18,094 nt of DNA, from the NCBI GenBank assembly GCA_003561595.1, contig PWWF01000316.1, positions 1-18,094 of the forward strand, read 5' to 3'. The notes beneath the pieces are model-generated. The model saw nothing but the letters and a program-made list of their open reading frames with translations, was not told the DNA's origin and made no database searches. How positions within the stretch are numbered: the first letter of the stretch is position 1; each line of letters begins with the position of its first letter. Below are positions 1-8,142 of this stretch, piece after piece. The position numbers and the translations under genes are program-made. Origin of the DNA: Paracoccaceae bacterium (GTDB lineage Bacteria > Pseudomonadota > Alphaproteobacteria > Rhodobacterales > Rhodobacteraceae).

Positions 1-879
1 GCGGCCCCGTCCAGCCCGGAATTCCGCGAAAAGCAGCTTGAGAAATTCCGCGAACTGGCCCCGGATGTCGATATCGTCATCACCACGGCCCTGATCCCGG
101 GCCGCCCCGCGCCCAAGCTCTGGACCGAGGATATGGTCCAGATGATGAAGCCCGGATCGGTGATCGTGGATCTGGCCGCCGAGAAGGGCGGCAATTGCGA
201 CCTGACCGTGGCCGATGAACGCCTGGTCACAGAAAACGGCGTGGTTATCGTGGGGTATACGGATTTCCCCAGCCGGATGGCGGCGCAATCCTCGACGCTC
301 TATGCGACCAATATCCGTCATATGCTGGCCGATCTGACGCCCGGCAAGGATGGGGGCATCAACCACAATATGGAAGATGACGTGATCCGCGGCGCAACGG
401 TCACGCATGAGGGGGCGGTCACCTTCCCGCCGCCGCCGCCCAAGGTCAAGGCGATTGCCGCCAAGCCCAAGGAAAAGGTCAAGGAACCCACGGCCGAGGA
501 AAAACGCGCAGCGGAAATCGCGGCCTTCAAGGCGCAGACGAAAACGCAAGTGGCGCTGCTTGCCGGTGGCGCGGCCTTCGTGCTGGCGGTGGGTCTGGTT
601 GCGCCCGAAAGCTTCATGCGCAACTTCATCATCTTCGTGCTGGCGGTCTTTGTGGGCTTTCAGGTCATCTGGAAGGTCAGCCATTCGCTGCACACCCCGC
701 TGATGGCGGTCACGAACGCAATTTCCTCGATCATCATCGTGGGGGCGCTGTTGCAGATCGGATCAAGCTCGGTGCTGATCACGCTTCTGGCCGCGCTCGC
801 GCTGTTGATGGCGGCAGTGAATATTTTCGGTGGTTTCCTGGTGACACGGCGCATGCTCGCCATGTTCCAGAAATCCTGA
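1..879 (+). CDS. pntA: NAD(P) transhydrogenase subunit alpha, 3' part (5' end outside window)
   Basis: Alpha subunit of the proton-translocating nicotinamide nucleotide transhydrogenase, which couples inward proton flow to hydride transfer from NADH to NADP+ in the inner membrane. The reading frame is open from base 1, so the N-terminal part of the NAD(H)-binding domain I is missing. The visible 292 residues begin in the second half of domain I (ITTALIPGRPAPKLW, then MVQMMKPGSVIVDLAAEKGG, both typical of the PntA/alanine-dehydrogenase fold). A Pro/Lys/Glu-rich linker with five consecutive prolines follows, then four hydrophobic helices over the last ~110 residues, so domain I and the membrane segment are fused as in the two-gene (E. 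coli-type) arrangement. It ends 19 bp before pntB, clearly in one operon. The family call is secure; only the upstream start is unseen. Confidence 0.96.
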   Translation, partial: AAPSSPEFREKQLEKFRELAPDVDIVITTALIPGRPAPKLWTEDMVQMMKPGSVIVDLAAEKGGNCDLTVADERLVTENGVVIVGYTDFPSRMAAQSSTLYATNIRHMLADLTPGKDGGINHNMEDDVIRGATVTHEGAVTFPPPPPKVKAIAAKPKEKVKEPTAEEKRAAEIAAFKAQTKTQVALLAGGAAFVLAVGLVAPESFMRNFIIFVLAVFVGFQVIWKVSHSLHTPLMAVTNAISSIIIVGALLQIGSSSVLITLLAALALLMAAVNIFGGFLVTRRMLAMFQKS

Positions 880-898
880 CCGACGGAGGTAACGAGAG

Positions 899-2401
899 AT
901 GGATTTCGGTTTCACAGTCGCGGCTTATGCCGTCGCAACAGTCCTCTTCGTGCTGTCGCTGGGCGGGCTTTCGGGACAGGAAAGCGCCAAGCGCGCGATC
1001 TGGTATGGCATCGCGGGCATGACCGTCGCCGTGTTGGCGATGCTGGTCGGTCCGGGGTCGGGGCTCTGGGCGCTGACGCTGGTGCTGATTGCCATTGGCG
1101 GTGTCGTGGGCTGGCAACTGGCCACCCGCGTGCAGATGACGCAGATGCCCGAACTGGTGGCCTTCATGCACAGCCTGGTCGGGCTGGCCGCTGTGCTGGT
1201 GGGGTTCAACGCGCATCTGGAAATCGGCCGCGTGGCCGATGCCTTTGCCGCCGAGGGGCTGCCCTTTCCGCAGCCCGAGGGGCTGATGTCGGTCGCGGCC
1301 TATGATCTGTGGCTGGGCCTGACCAATTTTGCGGCCATCATCGGTCAGAAAACCGCTGTCGAGATCACCATCCTGCGGGTGGAGCTGATGATCGGCATCT
1401 GGATCGGGGCGGTCACCTTCACAGGTTCGATCATCGCCTATGGCAAGCTGGCGGGCCGGGTGGATTCGGCGGCGAAAAAACTGCCGGGCGGGCATATGCT
1501 GAATGCAGGCGCGGCGATCCTGTCGGTGGTGTTTGCGGGCATCTATCTGAGTGTCGCCGATAGCGGCGTGCTGGCGATCCTGTCGCTGATCGTACTGACG
1601 GCGCTGGCGCTCTTCATCGGCTACCACCTGATCATGGGGATCGGGGGCGCGGACATGCCCGTCGTCGTGTCGATGCTCAACAGCTATTCCGGCTGGGCGG
1701 CAGCGGCCATCGGCTTCTCGCTTGGCAATGAGCTGCTGATCGTGGTCGGCGCATTGGTCGGCGCATCCGGGGCGATCCTGTCCTATATCATGTGCAAGGC
1801 GATGAACCGCAGCTTCATCAGCGTGATCCTGGGCGGCTTTGGCGGCAGCGCGGGTCCGGCGGCAGAGATCGAGGGCGAACAGATCGCCATCGACGCTTCT
1901 GGCGTGGCGACGGCGCTGAACGATGCCGACAGCGTGGTGATCGTGCCGGGCTACGGCATGGCCGTGGCGCAGGCGCAGCAATCGGTGTCGGAACTGACCC
2001 GCAAGCTGCGCGCCAAGGGCAAGAATGTCCGCTTCGCCATTCACCCGGTCGCGGGCCGTCTGCCGGGGCATATGAATGTGCTGCTGGCAGAGGCCAAGGT
2101 GCCCTATGACATCGTGCTCGAGATGGATGAGATCAATGATGACTTCCCCTCGACCGATGTGGTGATCGTCATCGGCTCGAATGACATCGTGAACCCGGCG
2201 GCGCAGGACGACCCCAACTCGCCCATCGCCGGGATGCCGGTGCTGGAAGTGTGGAAGGCCAAGCAGGTCTTCGTGTCCAAGCGCGGCGCGGGGACCGGCT
2301 ATTCCGGCATCGAGAACCCGCTGTTCTTCAAGGACAACACGCGGATGTTCTATGGCGATGCGAAAGCGTCGGTGGACAGCCTGCTGCCGATGATCGAGTG
2401 A
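899..2401 (+). CDS. pntB: NAD(P) transhydrogenase subunit beta
   Basis: Beta subunit of the proton-pumping transhydrogenase. It supplies most of the membrane channel and the NADP(H)-binding domain III. The 500-residue product has a series of hydrophobic helices up to about residue 310, then the soluble domain III with the dinucleotide-binding stretch [12 protein letters not shown], the conserved [14 protein letters not shown] segment, a [10 protein letters not shown] motif and the closing region [16 protein letters not shown]. It is longer than the ~460-residue E. coli protein; the extra residues lie in the N-terminal membrane half, as I recall for alphaproteobacterial PntB. The ATG at 899 follows a GGAGG ribosome-binding site at about 885-889. 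It is co-transcribed with pntA, and an intrinsic terminator starts 19 bp after the stop codon. Confidence 0.97.
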   Translation: MDFGFTVAAYAVATVLFVLSLGGLSGQESAKRAIWYGIAGMTVAVLAMLVGPGSGLWALTLVLIAIGGVVGWQLATRVQMTQMPELVAFMHSLVGLAAVLVGFNAHLEIGRVADAFAAEGLPFPQPEGLMSVAAYDLWLGLTNFAAIIGQKTAVEITILRVELMIGIWIGAVTFTGSIIAYGKLAGRVDSAAKKLPGGHMLNAGAAILSVVFAGIYLSVADSGVLAILSLIVLTALALFIGYHLIMGIGGADMPVVVSMLNSYSGWAAAAIGFSLGNELLIVVGALVGASGAILSYIMCKAMNRSFISVILGGFGGSAGPAAEIEGEQIAIDASGVATALNDADSVVIVPGYGMAVAQAQQSVSELTRKLRAKGKNVRFAIHPVAGRLPGHMNVLLAEAKVPYDIVLEMDEINDDFPSTDVVIVIGSNDIVNPAAQDDPNSPIAGMPVLEVWKAKQVFVSKRGAGTGYSGIENPLFFKDNTRMFYGDAKASVDSLLPMIE

Positions 2402-2419
2402 TCTTTGTGAGAGATGCGA

Positions 2420-2449
2420 AAAGGCCCCCGGTGCGGGGGCCTTTCTGTT
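2420..2449 (+). terminator. Intrinsic terminator of the pntAB operon
   Basis: A perfect 11-bp stem (AAAGGCCCCCG at 2420-2430 pairing with CGGGGGCCTTT at 2434-2444) encloses a three-base GTG loop, followed by a short T-containing tail. It starts 19 bp after the pntB stop, in the right place to end the pntAB transcript. The A/T flanks of the stem could allow some function on the opposite strand, but no minus-strand gene ends here. Confidence 0.85.
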
Positions 2450-2676
2450 AGGGGGTTATTCGGGTTTTGGCGGGGGGTGGTAGGTATCCGGCTATCGGCA
2501 TTTCAACTGCTCCGGAATGGTGTTGGAGCGCGTGAAATCCGGTCCCGTTCACGCCGCCCATGCCCTTGTGCATCGGGATCATGCTGGACGCACCGGCAGA
2601 CCGGGCCTAAGACTTGGGCTTGAGACGGGCGGGGGGCAGGACATGCCGACACGTCTGCAATGGCAGGGAGAGAGAC

Positions 2677-3558
2677 ATGCGCATTCTGTTCACTGGCGGG
2701 TCAGGCAAGGCCGGGCGCCATGCCATCGCCCATCTGCTGGCGCAGGGGCATCGCGTGCTCAATGTTGACCGCATGCCGCTGGATCTGGCGGGGGTCGATA
2801 ACCGCATCGCCGATATCACCGATGCGGGGCAGATGTTCGATGTGATGAACAGCTATGCCGGTTTTGATGAGCTTCAGCCCGGCACCGGTGTACCGGGGTT
2901 CGATGCCGTGGTCCATTTCGCCGCTGTGCCGCGCATATTGCTGACCACGGATAACGAGTGTTTCCGGGTCAACACCCTGGGCACCTATAACGTGATTGAT
3001 GCGGCCGTGAAATCGGGAGTGCGCAAGATCGTCTTCGCGTCCTCCGAGACGACCTATGGCGTCTGTTTTGCCGATGGCACGCGCAATCCCGACTATCTGC
3101 CGCTGGACGAGGATCACCCCACCATCCCCGAGGACAGCTATGCCATGTCCAAGGTCGTCAATGAGGTGACAGCCCGCAGTTTTCAGGCGCGCACAGGCAT
3201 TGATATATACGGGCTACGCATTAACAACGTAGTTGAACCGCATGAATATGAACGGGATTTCCCGAAATATGCCAGTGACCCGCAGCTGCGTTTGCGCAAT
3301 TTCTTTGCCTATATCGATGCGCGCGATCTGGGGCATATGGTGGATCGCTGTCTGGCGGTGGACGGGCTGGGCTATCAGGTGTTCAACGTCACGAACGACA
3401 ATCATTCGGTGGCAGCCCCCACATCCGAGCTGATCGCGCGTTTCTATCCCGATGTGCCGCTGACGCGCGCGATGGCCGAGGATGAAACCTTTTATTCGAA
3501 CGCCAAGGCGCGCGAGGTTATGGGGTTCCGGCCGCAGTATAACTGGCACTGGGCATAA
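2677..3558 (+). CDS. NAD(P)-dependent epimerase/dehydratase family protein (extended SDR)
   Basis: A 293-residue extended short-chain dehydrogenase/reductase, probably acting on a nucleotide-sugar or sugar-acid substrate that the sequence does not identify. Near the N-terminus is the cofactor-binding glycine motif GGSGKAG (residues 7-13) after a beta strand. The acidic DR at residues 31-32 suggests NAD rather than NADP. HFAAVPR (80-86), FASSE (120-124) and the catalytic pair Y155/K159 in SYAMSK complete the active site. The ATG at 2677 is chosen because GGGAGAGAG lies at 2666-2674 and the Rossmann strand MRILFTGG starts at once; an in-frame start at 2614 would add an unrelated leader. It stands alone between two terminators. 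Around 3199-3240 the codons are less GC-biased (ATA, CTA, GTA) than in the rest of the gene. Family confident, substrate unknown. Confidence 0.88.
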   Translation: MRILFTGGSGKAGRHAIAHLLAQGHRVLNVDRMPLDLAGVDNRIADITDAGQMFDVMNSYAGFDELQPGTGVPGFDAVVHFAAVPRILLTTDNECFRVNTLGTYNVIDAAVKSGVRKIVFASSETTYGVCFADGTRNPDYLPLDEDHPTIPEDSYAMSKVVNEVTARSFQARTGIDIYGLRINNVVEPHEYERDFPKYASDPQLRLRNFFAYIDARDLGHMVDRCLAVDGLGYQVFNVTNDNHSVAAPTSELIARFYPDVPLTRAMAEDETFYSNAKAREVMGFRPQYNWHWA

Positions 3559-3567
3559 GGGCTTGCC

Positions 3568-3610
3568 CGCGGGCGGGGTGCGGGGTCGCCCGCGTCTTTT
3601 GAGTATTTTT
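3568..3610 (+). terminator. Intrinsic terminator after the epimerase-like gene, with Rhodobacterales-type tail
   Basis: A perfect 8-bp GC stem (CGCGGGCG at 3568-3575 with CGCCCGCG at 3587-3594) has an 11-base loop and is followed by T-rich sequence TCTTTTGAGTATTTTT at 3595-3610. It begins 9 bp after the epimerase stop. A nearby GCCCGCGGGC self-palindrome at 3565-3574 could compete with the stem. On the minus strand there is no T-tract after the hairpin, so it serves the plus-strand gene rather than lldD. Confidence 0.72.
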
Positions 3611-3654
3611 GGCAAGATGAAGCCGGGATGTGCTGGTCTGTGACAGCGGGGGGA

Positions 3655-4824
3655 TTACAGCAACACGGTCGGGTCGCCGAAGCCGCGCGGCACATAGAGG
3701 TTTTGCGGGCCCAGCTGAGTGACATCGGTTTCGCCGCACAGCGCCATTGTGGTGTCGAGTTCCTTGTGAATGATCTCGAGCGCGCGGGTCACGCCCGCCT
3801 GACCCATCGCGCCCAGCCCGTAGGTAAAGGCGCGCCCGATATAGGTGCCCTTTGCGCCGAGGGCCAGGGCCTTGAGCACATCCTGCCCCGAGCGGATGCC
3901 GCCATCGACATGCACCTCGACCTGATCGCCCACGGCCTCGATGATCGAGGGCAGCATGCGGATGGAGGACACGGCCCCGTCCAGTTGGCGCCCGCCATGG
4001 TTGGACACGACGATGGCATCGGCGCCCACATCGACGGCGCGGCGGGCATCTTCAGGGGTCATGATGCCCTTGATGATGACCTTGCCGCCCCACCATTCCT
4101 TGAACTGCGCGATGCGCGCCCAATCAAGCGCGGGGTCAAACGCCTCTGCGGTCCAGGCCGACAGTGAACCCGGATCGGTCACGCCCTTGGCATGGCCCAC
4201 GACATTGCGGAATGTACGTCGGTGGGTGCCCATCATTTCCAGCCCCCAGGGGATCTTGGTCATCATGTTGGCCACGGATTTCAGGGTCAGCTTGGGGGGG
4301 GCGGACAGGCCGTTCTTGATATCCTTGTGCCGCTGGCCAAGGAGCTGCAGATCCACCGTGATCACGATGGCCGAACACTTCGCCGCATGCGCGCGTTCAA
4401 ACAGGCGGCGCATGAAATCATCATCCTTGAGCGTGTAGACCTGAAACCAGAAGGGTTTGGTCGTGTGGCTCGCGACATCCTCGATCGAGCAGATCGAGAG
4501 GGTGGAGAGGGTGAAGGGCACACCGAATTTCTCGGCAGCGCGGGCGGCCTTGATCTCGCCATCGGCGGATTGCATGCCCGTCAGCCCCACGGGCGCGATC
4601 GCGACTGGCATCGCCACATCCTGCCCGATCATCTGCGACCGGGTCGAACGGCCCGACATATCAACCGCGACGCGTTGTTTCAGGCGGATATGTTGGTAAT
4701 CGCTGATATTCTCGCGAAAGGTCTGTTCCGACCAACTGCCGGATTCGGCATAGTCATAGAACATGCGCGGTGTGCGCCGTTCATATATTCGGCGCAGATC
4801 CTCGATATTCGTGACGACCGGCAT
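3655..4824 (-). CDS. lldD: FMN-dependent alpha-hydroxy-acid dehydrogenase, L-lactate dehydrogenase type
   Basis: A 389-residue (beta/alpha)8 flavoenzyme that oxidises an L-2-hydroxy acid to the 2-oxo acid, most likely L-lactate to pyruvate, passing electrons to the quinone pool from the inner face of the membrane. Visible signatures: YAESGSWSEQT near residue 25, WFQVY (126-130), VDLQLLGQRHKDIKNG (157-172), the FMN-contacting Lys in IIKGI (252), the catalytic His276 and Arg279 in SNHGGRQLD (274-282), and the phosphate-binding DGGIRSGQDVLKALALGA before IGR. Length matches the family. The ATG at 4824 is chosen for the strong AAGGGAGGT ribosome-binding site at 4830-4838; an in-frame start further upstream would cross the promoter region. 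It is divergent from a GntR regulator, as lactate genes often are. Glycolate or mandelate cannot be excluded as substrate. Confidence 0.87.
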   Translation of the reverse strand: MPVVTNIEDLRRIYERRTPRMFYDYAESGSWSEQTFRENISDYQHIRLKQRVAVDMSGRSTRSQMIGQDVAMPVAIAPVGLTGMQSADGEIKAARAAEKFGVPFTLSTLSICSIEDVASHTTKPFWFQVYTLKDDDFMRRLFERAHAAKCSAIVITVDLQLLGQRHKDIKNGLSAPPKLTLKSVANMMTKIPWGLEMMGTHRRTFRNVVGHAKGVTDPGSLSAWTAEAFDPALDWARIAQFKEWWGGKVIIKGIMTPEDARRAVDVGADAIVVSNHGGRQLDGAVSSIRMLPSIIEAVGDQVEVHVDGGIRSGQDVLKALALGAKGTYIGRAFTYGLGAMGQAGVTRALEIIHKELDTTMALCGETDVTQLGPQNLYVPRGFGDPTVLL

Positions 4825-4844
4825 GATGGACCTCCCTTGAAATT

Positions 4845-4861
4845 GGTAAGAAAACCTTACC
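4845..4861. promoter_or_regulatory. Palindromic candidate operator in the lldD-gntR intergenic region
   Basis: A perfect inverted repeat GGTAAG-N5-CTTACC lies 20 bp upstream of the lldD start codon. Its left side, ATTGGT, resembles half-sites of FadR-subfamily GntR regulators (PdhR and LldR types), although the GGT and ACC elements are spaced differently here. The divergent FCD-type GntR gene makes it the obvious candidate binding site. Binding is inferred, not shown. Confidence 0.55.
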
Positions 4862-4917
4862 GAAACTGACGGCCCCGCGCAAGCGTCCTGACGGGGCGAT
4901 TGACGGGCGGTGTATTT

Positions 4918-4927
4918 TGTGATCACA
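4918..4927. promoter_or_regulatory. 10-bp palindrome TGTGATCACA just upstream of the gntR start
   Basis: A perfect palindrome ends 7 bp before the gntR ATG at 4935, where a ribosome-binding site would usually sit. It could be a second operator for autoregulation. The half-site TGTGA also recalls CRP/FNR-family sites, but those carry a central spacer of about six bases that is absent here. Confidence 0.4.
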
Positions 4928-4934
4928 GTGTGTC

Positions 4935-5618
4935 ATGCAACCCGCTGCAATGCGTCCCGGCTTTTCCGACCCGCCCGTGCAATCGGCGCATGACCGTGTC
5001 TATCGCGGGCTGCGCCTGCAGGTCATGCATGGGGAATTGCTGCCCGGCACAGCGCTGACATTGCGCGGGATCGGCAAGAGTTTCGATGTCAGCATGACGC
5101 CCGCGCGCGAAGCCGTGCGCCGCCTGACGGCCGAAGGGGCGCTGACGATGTCGGCCTCGGGGCGGGTGGCGACGCCGGAATTGAGCAATGAGCGGATCGA
5201 GGAACTGGCCTCGATCCGCGCCCTCTTGGAGCCGGAACTGGCCAGCCGCGCGTTGCGGCGCGCGCATCTGGCGCTGATCGGCCGGATGGAGAGTATCAAC
5301 GAGGCCAATGCCCGCGCTGTGCACCGGCAGGACGCGGTGGAATATATCCGCACCAATCTGGAATTTCACCGCACGCTTTACCTGCGCGCGCAAAGCCCGG
5401 CAATGCTGGGGCTGTTGGAGACGGTCTGGCTGCAACTGGGCCCAACGATGCGCGCGCTATACGCGCGGCTGCGCCGGACGGCCGCGCCGCCGCATCACCG
5501 GCTGATCCTGGAGGCGCTGCGCGCGGGCGATGACGCTGCGCTGCGGCTGGCGTTGCGCACGGATGTGACGCAGGGGCTGCGGCATCTGGCGGTCTATCCG
5601 GGCGAGGCGCGGGCGTAA
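4935..5618 (+). CDS. GntR family transcriptional regulator, FCD (FadR) subfamily
   Basis: A 227-residue DNA-binding regulator with an N-terminal GntR winged helix (about residues 15-80, including LTLRGIGKSFDVSMTPAREA and the wing VRRLTAEGALTM) and a C-terminal all-helical FCD ligand-binding domain (about 87-215, with EELASIRALLEPELA and NLEFHRTLY). FCD domains usually hold a metal through an Asp and three His. Here the first position appears to be Asn141, His145 and His187/188 are present, and the last-helix His seems replaced by Asp210. The gene is divergent from lldD and probably controls it in response to the hydroxy acid; that is inference from position. The ATG at 4935 has no clear ribosome-binding site, and ATG 4950 is an alternative. 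Its 3' end overlaps the converging helicase gene by 25 bp. Confidence 0.88.
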   Translation: MQPAAMRPGFSDPPVQSAHDRVYRGLRLQVMHGELLPGTALTLRGIGKSFDVSMTPAREAVRRLTAEGALTMSASGRVATPELSNERIEELASIRALLEPELASRALRRAHLALIGRMESINEANARAVHRQDAVEYIRTNLEFHRTLYLRAQSPAMLGLLETVWLQLGPTMRALYARLRRTAAPPHHRLILEALRAGDDAALRLALRTDVTQGLRHLAVYPGEARA

Positions 5619-8047
5619 TCCGCACCCTCTTGCACCTCAAACACCCCGTCCAGCCCCGCCTCGCGCATCATGGCGGCGGCTTCTTCCTCGATCAGCCGGT
5701 CACTGCCCGCGCCGCGAATGGGCACGCGCCCGGCCTCCAGCATCAGGGGGGCGGCGAAGGGCGTGACATGGGGCGGCAGCACATGGACGATGCGCGCGCG
5801 GGTGCGCAGCATTTCCTCGACCCGGCCGAAATCGGCCAGCCCGCGCATCGACTCTGCGCGGGTGATGCGCAACAGCAGATGGTCGGGGTCGTATTTGCGC
5901 AGCGTGTCATAGAGGATATCACTGGAAAATGTCGCCTGCCGCCCGGATTTGCGCCCCCCCGGCAGGTTGCGCTGCAATAGCCCCGCCACAGTCGCCACAG
6001 CGCGAAAGCTGCGTTTCATCACGGCATTGCCGGCCAGCCAATCCTCGAACCCTTCGCGCAGGCCATCGGGATCGAGCAGGGGGGCAGGGTCGCGCACAGG
6101 CTCCAGCGACCAGATCAGCAGCGCGTAATCGGTCGCGACAAAGCCCAAGGGTGCGAGGCCCGCGCCTTCCATCCGGTGGGTGATCAGCAAGCCCAGCGTC
6201 TGGTTGGCATTGCGCCCGGCAAAGGAATAGAGCGCGAAATACCATTGCCCGCCGCGCGCGAAACTCTCGCAGGTCATGGTGCCGGGCTGGGGCAGGGCAG
6301 AGATCTCGTGCTGCAGTGTCAGCCACTCGCGCGTATGGGCGGGCAGGGCGCCCCAGTCCGAGGGCGCGCCGATCAGCGCCAGCAGGCGGGCGGACAATTC
6401 GGTCGAGGTGGCCATTTTCAACCCGTTGAACACGGCGATCCTGGGCTGGCGCGTGGGCTGGGGCGTGACCTCGACCACCATGTCGCGCAGCCGGTCATAG
6501 CGCACGGTCTGCCCCCCGATCAGGAATGTGTCACCGGGGCGGAGGGAGGCGGCGAAACTCTCCTCGATCTCGCCCAGTGGCGCGCCGCCGCGCGGGCCGC
6601 GCCGCACTGACAGCAATTCGGGCGCTATGATCGTGCCGATATTCATGCGGATGTCGCGTGCGGCACGCGGATCGCGCAGATGCCACAACCCGTCACGCGC
6701 GACCAGCCGTTGCCAGCGGTCATAGGCGCGCAGCGCATAGCCGCCCGTGGCGACGAAATCCAGACAATCATCAAAGGCGGCGCGCGACAACCCGGCATAG
6801 GGGCCAGCGCATTTCACCTCTTGAAACAGCGCCTCCGGGTCCAGCGGGCCTGCGCAGGCCAGCACCAGCAGGTGCTGGCACAGCACGTCGAGCGCGCCTG
6901 TCTCGGGCCCGTCGCCATCCAGTTCGCCCGCCTCGACCGCCTGCAGGGCGGCCACGCATTCGATCACCTCGAACCGGTTGGCGGGCACGATCCGCGCGCG
7001 CGATGGCGCGTCATAGCGGTGATTGGCCCGCCCGATCCGCTGCACCAGACGTTTCACATTCTTGGGCGCGCCGATCTGGATGACCAGATCGACATCGCCC
7101 CAGTCCAGCCCCAGATCCAGACTGCCGGTCGCGACCACTGCGCGCAATGCGCCTGCGGCCATGGCCGCTTCGACCTTGCGGCGGGCATCGCGCGACAGGC
7201 TGCCATGGTGCAGCGCGATGGGCAGGTTTTCGTCATTCACGGCCCAGAGCGCCTGAAAGAACAGTTCCGCCTGCGCGCGGGTGTTGATGAACACAAGCGT
7301 CAGCCGCGCCTCCGCAATCGCGCCCATCACATCGCGCGCGGCATAGGCCCCGCCCGCGCCCGACCAGGGCGGATCGAGCGTGGTGGGCAGCATCGCGATA
7401 TCGGGGGGCGGGCCGGGATCGGCGGTGATGATCTGCGCGCCCCCCATGAAGTGTGCAAGAGCCGTGGGGTTTTCCACCGTGGCCGACAGCCCCGCGACCC
7501 GCAGACCAGGGGCCAGCATGCGCAGCCGCGCCAGCCCCAGCATCAGCTGATCGCCGCGTTTCGATTCCGCCAGCGCGTGAATCTCGTCGATCACCACATG
7601 GCGCAACTGCCCGAAGATGCGCGGTGCTTCGGGGTAGGAGAGCATGAGCGCCAGGCTTTCGGGCGTGGTCAGCAGGATATGCGGCGGGTCCACGCGCTGG
7701 CGCTTGCGGGTGGTGGCGCCTGTGTCGCCCGTGCGATCCTCGATCCGCAGATCCAGCCCCAGATCGCCCACCGGGCGGCGCAGATTGCGTGCGATGTCAT
7801 GCGTCAGCGCCTTGAGGGGCGAGACATAGAGCGTGTGCAGCCCCTGCAATGCGCCCGCGCTTGCCTCGGCCAGTGTGGGCAGAAAGCCCGCCAGCGTCTT
7901 GCCCCCGCCCGTGGGCGCGATCAGCAGCCGGTCGCCCGGTGCCTCCAGCATCGCGATCTGATGCGGATGCGGGGCCCAGCCCTGCGCGGCGAACCATGCG
8001 GCCAGGGGTGCGGGCAGGGAGGATGGAGTCTGCGCAGTTTCGGGCAT
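5594..8047 (-). CDS. Ligase-associated DEXH-box DNA repair helicase (Lhr-Core type)
   Basis: An ~817-residue superfamily 2 helicase of the bacterial Lhr-Core type, which translocates on single-stranded DNA and is usually encoded beside an ATP-dependent DNA ligase, an exonuclease and a metallophosphoesterase. In order: a Q-type HPHQ near residue 29, Walker A APTGGGKT (44-51), Ia SPLKALTHD, TTPES, Walker B DEIH (154-157), SAT (188-190), second RecA domain with FINTRAQAE, HHGSL, TGSLDLGLDWG and motif VI QRIGRANHR (336-344), then about 470 residues matching the winged-helix and Lhr-specific C-terminal domains. AAGGAGG on the coding strand lies only one base before the ATG at 8050 and four before the ATG at 8047, so the second Met is preferred. 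No ligase or exonuclease gene is adjacent. Divergent from a ycgN-type gene 95 bp away. Confidence 0.92.
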   Translation of the reverse strand: MPETAQTPSSLPAPLAAWFAAQGWAPHPHQIAMLEAPGDRLLIAPTGGGKTLAGFLPTLAEASAGALQGLHTLYVSPLKALTHDIARNLRRPVGDLGLDLRIEDRTGDTGATTRKRQRVDPPHILLTTPESLALMLSYPEAPRIFGQLRHVVIDEIHALAESKRGDQLMLGLARLRMLAPGLRVAGLSATVENPTALAHFMGGAQIITADPGPPPDIAMLPTTLDPPWSGAGGAYAARDVMGAIAEARLTLVFINTRAQAELFFQALWAVNDENLPIALHHGSLSRDARRKVEAAMAAGALRAVVATGSLDLGLDWGDVDLVIQIGAPKNVKRLVQRIGRANHRYDAPSRARIVPANRFEVIECVAALQAVEAGELDGDGPETGALDVLCQHLLVLACAGPLDPEALFQEVKCAGPYAGLSRAAFDDCLDFVATGGYALRAYDRWQRLVARDGLWHLRDPRAARDIRMNIGTIIAPELLSVRRGPRGGAPLGEIEESFAASLRPGDTFLIGGQTVRYDRLRDMVVEVTPQPTRQPRIAVFNGLKMATSTELSARLLALIGAPSDWGALPAHTREWLTLQHEISALPQPGTMTCESFARGGQWYFALYSFAGRNANQTLGLLITHRMEGAGLAPLGFVATDYALLIWSLEPVRDPAPLLDPDGLREGFEDWLAGNAVMKRSFRAVATVAGLLQRNLPGGRKSGRQATFSSDILYDTLRKYDPDHLLLRITRAESMRGLADFGRVEEMLRTRARIVHVLPPHVTPFAAPLMLEAGRVPIRGAGSDRLIEEEAAAMMREAGLDGVFEVQEGADYARASPG

Positions 8048-8142
8048 CATGCCTCCTTGTTCGCAGATGGTATGCGGCGCGGGCGCGAAAACAAGCGTGC
8101 CGGGGGTTTCCTTTGGCCCGCGCGGGGGATATCTGCCGCGTC

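Noticed and set aside
429..441. CCG repeat coding five prolines in pntA as a possible unstable microsatellite
   Set aside because: Only four to five repeat units in the known flexible linker of PntA, which is commonly proline- and lysine-rich; no sign of frame loss.
779..2071. 430-codon open frame on the minus strand opposite pntB
   Set aside because: High-GC antisense shadow. The translation is rich in His/Arg/Gln/Asp with no recognisable domain, and pntB covers the same bases with full family motifs.
2450..2676. Possible small gene or RNA in the gap between the pntAB terminator and the epimerase
   Set aside because: Short frames here (such as from 2517) run into the epimerase in the wrong frame and have no ribosome-binding site. 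No stable RNA shape or clear promoter was seen.
3628..4869. Plus-strand open frames of 165-225 codons opposite lldD
   Set aside because: They lack domain signals and overlap the well-supported lldD gene; they arise from GC-rich codon bias.
4918..4927. CRP/FNR-type binding site reading of TGTGATCACA
   Set aside because: The TGTGA and TCACA halves abut, without the central spacer that CRP/FNR dimers need; kept only as a generic palindrome.
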